Notes under the pieces: generated by a model
The model's input: the letters and a program-made list of their open reading frames with translations, nothing else
The model's database searches: none
What the model was told of the DNA's origin: nothing
In this document: positions 36,301-37,031 of the stretch, one piece after another
Numbering within the stretch: the stretch's first letter is position 1
Layout of the letters: each line of letters starts with the position of its first letter
Position numbers and translations under genes: made by a program
DNA from: Bacillota bacterium
GTDB lineage: Bacteria > Bacillota > Dethiobacteria > SKNC01
DNA: 37,031 nucleotides
Reading direction: 5' to 3'
Assembly (NCBI GenBank): GCA_007120745.1
Contig: SKNC01000059.1
Coordinates: 1-37,031 of the forward strand

Positions 36301-36792
36301 GTGCTAGAATGGAGAAAGTTAGGGGTGATATTTTTGGCTTTAATTTTGCTGGGACTTTTCATTGTTTTTTCCGACCAGTTAAGCAAACAGCTGGTAGAAA
36401 AATATTTATATCTGGGACAGTCCATACCGGTTGTTCCTGAAATATTTCATATCACCCTTTTACGAAATCCGGGAGCACTTTTTGGGTTTATGCCAGGCGG
36501 CCGCTGGATATTTATAATCGTTACTTTGGTATCACTGGCTATTATGGCCCTGCTTATGATAGAAATACCCAGAGATAAACTTTACATGAGGTTGGGGATG
36601 ACCTTAATCATCGGAGGAGCTCTAGGTAATTTGATTGACCGGATACGCTTCGGATATGTGATTGATTTTATTGATTTTCGTTTTTGGCCTGTTTTTAATA
36701 TAGCAGATACGGTTCTCTGTCTGGGAGCGGTTTTTTTTCTTTTTGAGTACATCACCAGTAGTTTAAAAAATGACCAGTCAGGAGGCTTATAA
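36301..36792 (+). CDS. lspA: Lipoprotein signal peptidase LspA
   Basis: SDQLSKQLVEKYL, LRNPGALFGF, GGALGNLIDRIRFGYVIDFIDF, FNIADTVLCLGA; GTG start. Confidence 0.95.
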   Translation: MLEWRKLGVIFLALILLGLFIVFSDQLSKQLVEKYLYLGQSIPVVPEIFHITLLRNPGALFGFMPGGRWIFIIVTLVSLAIMALLMIEIPRDKLYMRLGMTLIIGGALGNLIDRIRFGYVIDFIDFRFWPVFNIADTVLCLGAVFFLFEYITSSLKNDQSGGL

Positions 36793-36794
36793 AA

Positions 36795-37031
36795 TTGTAT
36801 CCAGTTTTATTTGAAATAGGGTTTATAAAAGTATATTCCTACGGAGCTGCCCTGGCTCTGGCCTTCTTGCTGGGGACATTCCTGGCCATGAGGGAGGCTC
36901 CCCGGGTGGGCATTGAACAGGAAAGGCTTTTGGACTTAGCTATTTTGATTGGTATCTCTTCCCTGGTGGGTTCTAGGATTGCCTATATTATTCTCGACCT
37001 TAATTATTATCTGGAGGTACCCATGAGAATC
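36795..37031 (+). CDS. lgt: Prolipoprotein diacylglyceryl transferase Lgt, 3' truncated by window edge
   Basis: TTG start; LYPVLFEIGFIKVYSYGAALALAFLLGTFLAMREAPRVGIEQERLLDLAILIGISSLVGSRIAYIILD. Open to the window end; not in the supplied ORF track. Confidence 0.88.
   Translation, partial: MYPVLFEIGFIKVYSYGAALALAFLLGTFLAMREAPRVGIEQERLLDLAILIGISSLVGSRIAYIILDLNYYLEVPMRI

Noticed and set aside
1-37031. CRISPR arrays, tRNA/rRNA genes, prophage or complete IS elements
   Set aside because: No regularly spaced repeats, cloverleaf-like tRNA signatures, rRNA motifs, or transposase/phage ORFs were recognised.

Overview
This 37 kb window looks like a chromosomal segment of a low-to-mid-GC, endospore-forming Firmicute (Clostridia-like). 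All product calls come from reading the translated ORFs; no database search was run. The backbone is the division and cell wall (dcw) cluster followed by the sporulation/ylm cluster: ftsW/spoVE (partial), murG, murB, murA, ftsQ/divIB, ftsA, ftsZ, spoIIGA, sigE, sigG, then ylmC-like, pgeF/ylmD, yggS/ylmE, sepF, yggT, ylmH, divIVA, a T-box leader with ileS, yteA/traR-like, lspA and lgt (partial). Between sigG and pgeF is an accessory block: nrdR-nrdD-nrdG, an M23 peptidase (minus strand), a cyclophilin, a SurA-N-like protein, an ADP-ribosylglycohydrolase, a HesB/IscA-like gene with an in-frame TGA, Rrf2-hcp, a cupin and a UROD/MetE-like protein (minus strand). The strongest unusual features are: (1) a probable HesB-like selenoprotein at 21223-21483 whose in-frame TGA replaces the conserved Cys and splits the ORF in the supplied track; (2) a 524-aa Ser1-type LAGLIDADG intein inside NrdD; (3) two 32-bp-spaced NrdR-box-like sites before nrdR; (4) a spoIIGA promoter with a 21-bp -35/-10 spacing and an overlapping Spo0A-box-like site, resembling Bacillus spoIIG; (5) REP-like hairpins sharing GGGGACGGTTC; and (6) several precise small repeats, namely a 41-bp palindrome after murA, a 15-bp tandem duplication in the ileS T-box leader, a 22-bp tandem repeat before the traR-like gene, and a 15-bp inverted repeat at 24434-24472. 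I found no CRISPR array, tRNA, rRNA or complete transposon. I also found no convincing new multi-gene system; the best candidates are single-gene or regulatory-scale.
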